Below, piece after piece: positions 6,608 to 9,208 of a stretch of DNA of 9,208 bases (within the stretch, counting starts at the first letter, position 1; each line of letters begins with the position of its first letter). The position numbers and the translations under genes are program-made. Below the pieces are notes generated by a model. The model searched no databases. It saw nothing but the letters and a program-made list of their open reading frames with translations, and was not told the DNA's origin. Source of the DNA: an uncultured Acidobacteriaceae bacterium (GTDB lineage Bacteria > Acidobacteriota > Terriglobia > Terriglobales > Acidobacteriaceae); NCBI GenBank assembly GCA_903842845.1, contig CAIMNN010000041.1:1-9208 (forward strand), in the 5' to 3' direction.

Positions 6608-8320
6608 ATGAGATTCCATCTGAACCGGTTTTCTAGATTGCATTTGCCGACCGCGGCATTTGCGGCCGGAGTTCTGTTTTTGACTGCCGCCGCTCACGCT
6701 CAGGCGGGTCAAAGCGACGCGGCCTCACTCGACCGACTCGCACAGCGGGCGGTTGAAGAAGCCGAGGCAGGCCACAACACACAGGCTATCAGCGATTTTC
6801 AAGCTGTTCTGAAGGCTCGACCCAATTGGAGAGAAGGCCGCTGGAATCTCGGCATGCTCGAGTACCAGACCGGCGATTTTGAGAATGCAGCCAAAGAGTT
6901 TCAACAGATCGTCGTCTTTGCGCCGCAGATGGGTTCTGCGTGGGCAGTGCTCGGCCTTTCAGAGTTTGAACTGCATCGCTACGACGACTCGCTCAAAGCG
7001 CTCGAAAAGGCGCATACGCTCGGAGTGAAGGATGATGAGGAGATTGCACGCGTCGCAGATTATCATCTTGTACTCGCAAGAACACGCGCCGGTGAGTTCG
7101 ATGCTGCGCGTGAGCTTTTGCTTGCAGAATTTTCCGCCGCTCAGCCGAATGCGCAGATTAAAATTGCGCTCGGCCTTGCTGGGTTGAGGGCGCCGCTTGT
7201 TCCCGCGGAGCTTGACCCATCTCGCGAAGCGCTGGTGGCAACTGTTGGTGAGGCGCTGCTCGACCGCGAGCATGGCGGCGAGCGAATGACTCAACTCGGC
7301 AAAGAGCATCCGGAGATTCCGAGTCTTCACAACGACACAAAAAATGCAGCTGCCGTGATGCGGCGTTTGTTTGCGCTTGATGCTGCAAGTGCGCGCGACA
7401 GATCATGGCTCCAGGCGCAGAAAGATTATTTTTCGGGCAGAGATGTTGAGGCGGCGCAGGACTTGAAGGCATGGGTTGCAACGCATCCGGAGGATGGCAC
7501 GGCCTGGGCGATGCTTGGGCTTTGCGAGTACCGTCAGAAGGATTACGCCAACGCGCTGATTCATCTTGACCGTGGAGCAACGCTCGGCCTGAAGGCGACC
7601 GAAGATGAGATTCGCGAAGGCCGCTATACGTACTCACTTTTGTTGATCCATGCAGGCCAATTCGAACGGGCGACAGAAGTACTGTTCACGATGTCGGACC
7701 AGAAAAACGAGCTTTCATCCGAGGTTGAGTATGCGCTTGGGCTTGCACTTTTGCGCCGCGCGGAGTTTCCGAGGTTTGTCTCGGTTAGCGAGGCGGAGTT
7801 CGTACACGCTGCCGGCAGAATTGCATCGCGGCTCGGCGCAAGCAAATACGACGAGGCTTTTCCGCTGTTTGATGCATTGATCGCCGCGCACCCGAGCGTG
7901 CCGTGGCTGCACTACTCTTACGGGACTGCATTGATCGCGCTTTCAGAGTTCGACAAGGCCGTAGTGCAGATGAAACTGGAAGCGGAGCTCTCACCGCAGA
8001 GCGAACTGCCACTGGTGCGCCTCGCCTCCATCGCACTACGCCGCAAGGATGCTGTGGCGGCGGCGGAGTGGGCGCGTAAAGCACTCGCGCTGCGCGCAGA
8101 TTCTGCTGAAGGACATTATTTACTTGGACGAGCGCTGCTTGAGTCAGGTGACGCCGAGAGAGCAATCCACGAGCTTGAGACTGCGGTTAAACTCAGCCCG
8201 GCAAGCCCGGAGATTCACTTCAATCTTGCCAAGGCTTACACGCGCGCAAAGCGCCCGGCAGATGCCGAGCGCGAGAGGAAGTTATTCAGCGACCTCAACG
8301 AGAATGCAAAGAAGCCTTAA
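6608..8320 (+). CDS. Secreted tetratricopeptide repeat (TPR) protein
   Basis: This 570-residue protein starts with a Sec-type signal peptide: basic residues at 2-10, a hydrophobic stretch at about 14-29 and a likely cleavage after AHAQA (29-33). TPR-like helix pairs fill much of the rest, clearest at 55-135 (WNLGMLEYQTGDFENAAKEF, then AWAVLGLSEFELHRYDDSLK), 285-325 (AWAMLGLCEYRQKDYANALI) and 433-560 (YSYGTALIALSEFDKAV, then EGHYLLGRALLESGDAERAI). Residues 109-200 and 297-390 align along their length, pointing to an internal duplication. No catalytic motif is visible, so it is probably a periplasmic or outer-surface scaffold. It sits between two VCBS/UnbV genes, diverging from one by 63 bp and converging on the other with 3 bp between stop codons. 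That suggests, without proving, a shared function. The ATG at 6608 is preferred because it yields an intact signal peptide. Confidence 0.93.
   Translation: MRFHLNRFSRLHLPTAAFAAGVLFLTAAAHAQAGQSDAASLDRLAQRAVEEAEAGHNTQAISDFQAVLKARPNWREGRWNLGMLEYQTGDFENAAKEFQQIVVFAPQMGSAWAVLGLSEFELHRYDDSLKALEKAHTLGVKDDEEIARVADYHLVLARTRAGEFDAARELLLAEFSAAQPNAQIKIALGLAGLRAPLVPAELDPSREALVATVGEALLDREHGGERMTQLGKEHPEIPSLHNDTKNAAAVMRRLFALDAASARDRSWLQAQKDYFSGRDVEAAQDLKAWVATHPEDGTAWAMLGLCEYRQKDYANALIHLDRGATLGLKATEDEIREGRYTYSLLLIHAGQFERATEVLFTMSDQKNELSSEVEYALGLALLRRAEFPRFVSVSEAEFVHAAGRIASRLGASKYDEAFPLFDALIAAHPSVPWLHYSYGTALIALSEFDKAVVQMKLEAELSPQSELPLVRLASIALRRKDAVAAAEWARKALALRADSAEGHYLLGRALLESGDAERAIHELETAVKLSPASPEIHFNLAKAYTRAKRPADAERERKLFSDLNENAKKP
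6623..6630. promoter_or_regulatory. AACCGGTT palindrome at the start of the TPR gene, possible extra operator
   Basis: This 8-bp palindrome is identical to the first of the three sites upstream of the LacI-type regulator. It lies 16 nt into the TPR coding sequence, about 80 bp upstream of the VCBS start and 21 bp upstream of that gene's -35 box. One copy of an 8-mer in about 9 kb is not very rare, so the evidence is mainly its location next to a divergent promoter region. Confidence 0.35.
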
Positions 8321-8323
8321 CAA

Positions 8324-9208
8324 TTATGGATGTTTCACCGGCGCCGGCCGCGCCTTTGCAGCGTCAACGATTCCTTTGCCTTCAAGCATGTTGTAAAACT
8401 TATCCACAGCAAGGTCTGTGAATTCTTCCTTCAGCCCCGAGGGCCATTGAATGGTGACCTTATCTATTTTTGTTGCGGCGCCGAGTCCGAAGTGAACGCG
8501 CAGATCGTTCTGCGAAAGGTAGCTGCCTCCACTTAGAATCTGGCTGGTCTGAGTCATGCCGCCGGCTGTCAGCGTAACGCGCGCATTGAGAGCGAGGCGG
8601 TTGCTCTTGGTTCCATCGAGCTCAAAGCTCACCCAATGCCGGCCGGGGATTCCGCGATTGCGCAATAGTATCGGCGCGCCATCAAGATCTTCGACAACAA
8701 CGTCCATGTTGCCGTCGTTGAAGAGATCACCCACCGCGAGTCCGCGCGACACTCCTCTGACGGTGAGCGCCGGGCCCGCCTGGTCGCTTGCATCGCAAAA
8801 GCTTCCATCGCCACTGTTCATGTGCAGCAGCATTGGCTGACGGTATCCACCGCCGGAGGGTAGCGTGTCTACCTGCGGATAGACGTGCCCGGTTCCGATG
8901 ATGAGGTCAAGCCAGCCGTCATTGTCTAGGTCAACAAATGCATCGCCCCACTTCACCCACGGCAATGAAGGCAGCGCGACACCAGCCTTGAAGGATGACT
9001 CCTTGAAGTTCCACTCGCCGTCATTGCGATAGAGAAGATCGTTCTCGTCGGTGAAGTTGGTGACAAAGAGCGACGGACGGCCTGTGTGGTTGTAATCGCC
9101 GATGGCAAGCCCCATTGAGGCCTGCTCCGAACCATCTTCACTCACTGCCGTGCCAGATTGCAGACCGATGTCCTCGAACTTTCCATTGCCGAGGTTTTGA
9201 TAGAGATA
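8324..9208 (-). CDS. VCBS/FG-GAP repeat protein with UnbV/ASPIC domain, N-terminus outside window
   Basis: The frame is open from the window edge at 9208 to a TAA at 8326-8324, giving 294 residues of what should be a protein of about 550-600. A GTG at 9145 lies in the same frame but is internal: the upstream residues already read LYQNLGNGKFEDIG, a typical VCBS-associated motif. Calcium-loop repeats are at residues 38-46 of the visible part (degenerate, DYNHTGRPS), 93-101 (DLDNDGWLD) and 161-169 (DLFNDGNMD). The UnbV/ASPIC tail spans about 207-268 (NARVTLTAG, GGSYLSQNDLR, VHFGLG, IQWPSGLKEEF). The end is rich in Ala, Pro and Lys. It is a clearly diverged paralogue of the VCBS protein at 4838-6544, not a recent copy. 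Any signal peptide lies outside the window. It is probably exported; the function is unknown. Its stop is 3 bp from that of the convergent TPR gene. Confidence 0.93.
   Translation of the reverse strand, partial: YLYQNLGNGKFEDIGLQSGTAVSEDGSEQASMGLAIGDYNHTGRPSLFVTNFTDENDLLYRNDGEWNFKESSFKAGVALPSLPWVKWGDAFVDLDNDGWLDLIIGTGHVYPQVDTLPSGGGYRQPMLLHMNSGDGSFCDASDQAGPALTVRGVSRGLAVGDLFNDGNMDVVVEDLDGAPILLRNRGIPGRHWVSFELDGTKSNRLALNARVTLTAGGMTQTSQILSGGSYLSQNDLRVHFGLGAATKIDKVTIQWPSGLKEEFTDLAVDKFYNMLEGKGIVDAAKARPAPVKHP

Overview
The window looks like chromosomal DNA from a moderately GC-rich, Gram-negative-type heterotroph. My best guess is the Acidobacteriota (Terriglobia-like). This is inferred from gene content: secreted FG-GAP/VCBS proteins with UnbV/ASPIC tails next to a secreted TPR protein, plus a LacI-type regulator with a long loop after its HTH. 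No rRNA, tRNA, IS element, phage gene or CRISPR array is visible.

Left part (1-3373, all minus strand): a tight three-gene operon read right to left. It encodes a circularly permuted ATP-grasp protein (1913-3373), an alpha-E domain protein (927-1901) and a transglutaminase-like cysteine protease homologue (1-917, cut by the window edge at its C-terminus). Gaps are 11 and 9 nt. This is a widespread but poorly understood gene set, proposed from comparative genomics to make and process a peptide or amide-linked product. A promoter with a perfect TTGACA box lies at 3444-3476. A GC hairpin followed by six T's sits in the leader just before the first start codon.

Centre (3374-4815): a 365-bp intergenic region, then a LacI/GalR-family regulator on the plus strand. 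Upstream of the regulator are three ACCGGT palindromes with centres 12 and 24 bp apart, very likely its own operators.

Right part (4838-9208): three genes in alternating orientation. They are a putatively Tat-exported VCBS/FG-GAP protein with a UnbV/ASPIC tail (4838-6544, minus), a secreted TPR protein with a large internal duplication (6608-8320, plus), and a second VCBS/UnbV protein (8324-9208, minus, N-terminus outside the window). The first two diverge from a 63-bp region with overlapping promoter-like elements. A fourth AACCGGTT palindrome lies just inside the TPR gene.

The reading I find most interesting is that the LacI-type regulator controls itself and the neighbouring secreted VCBS/TPR module. 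Sequence alone cannot say what that module binds or does.
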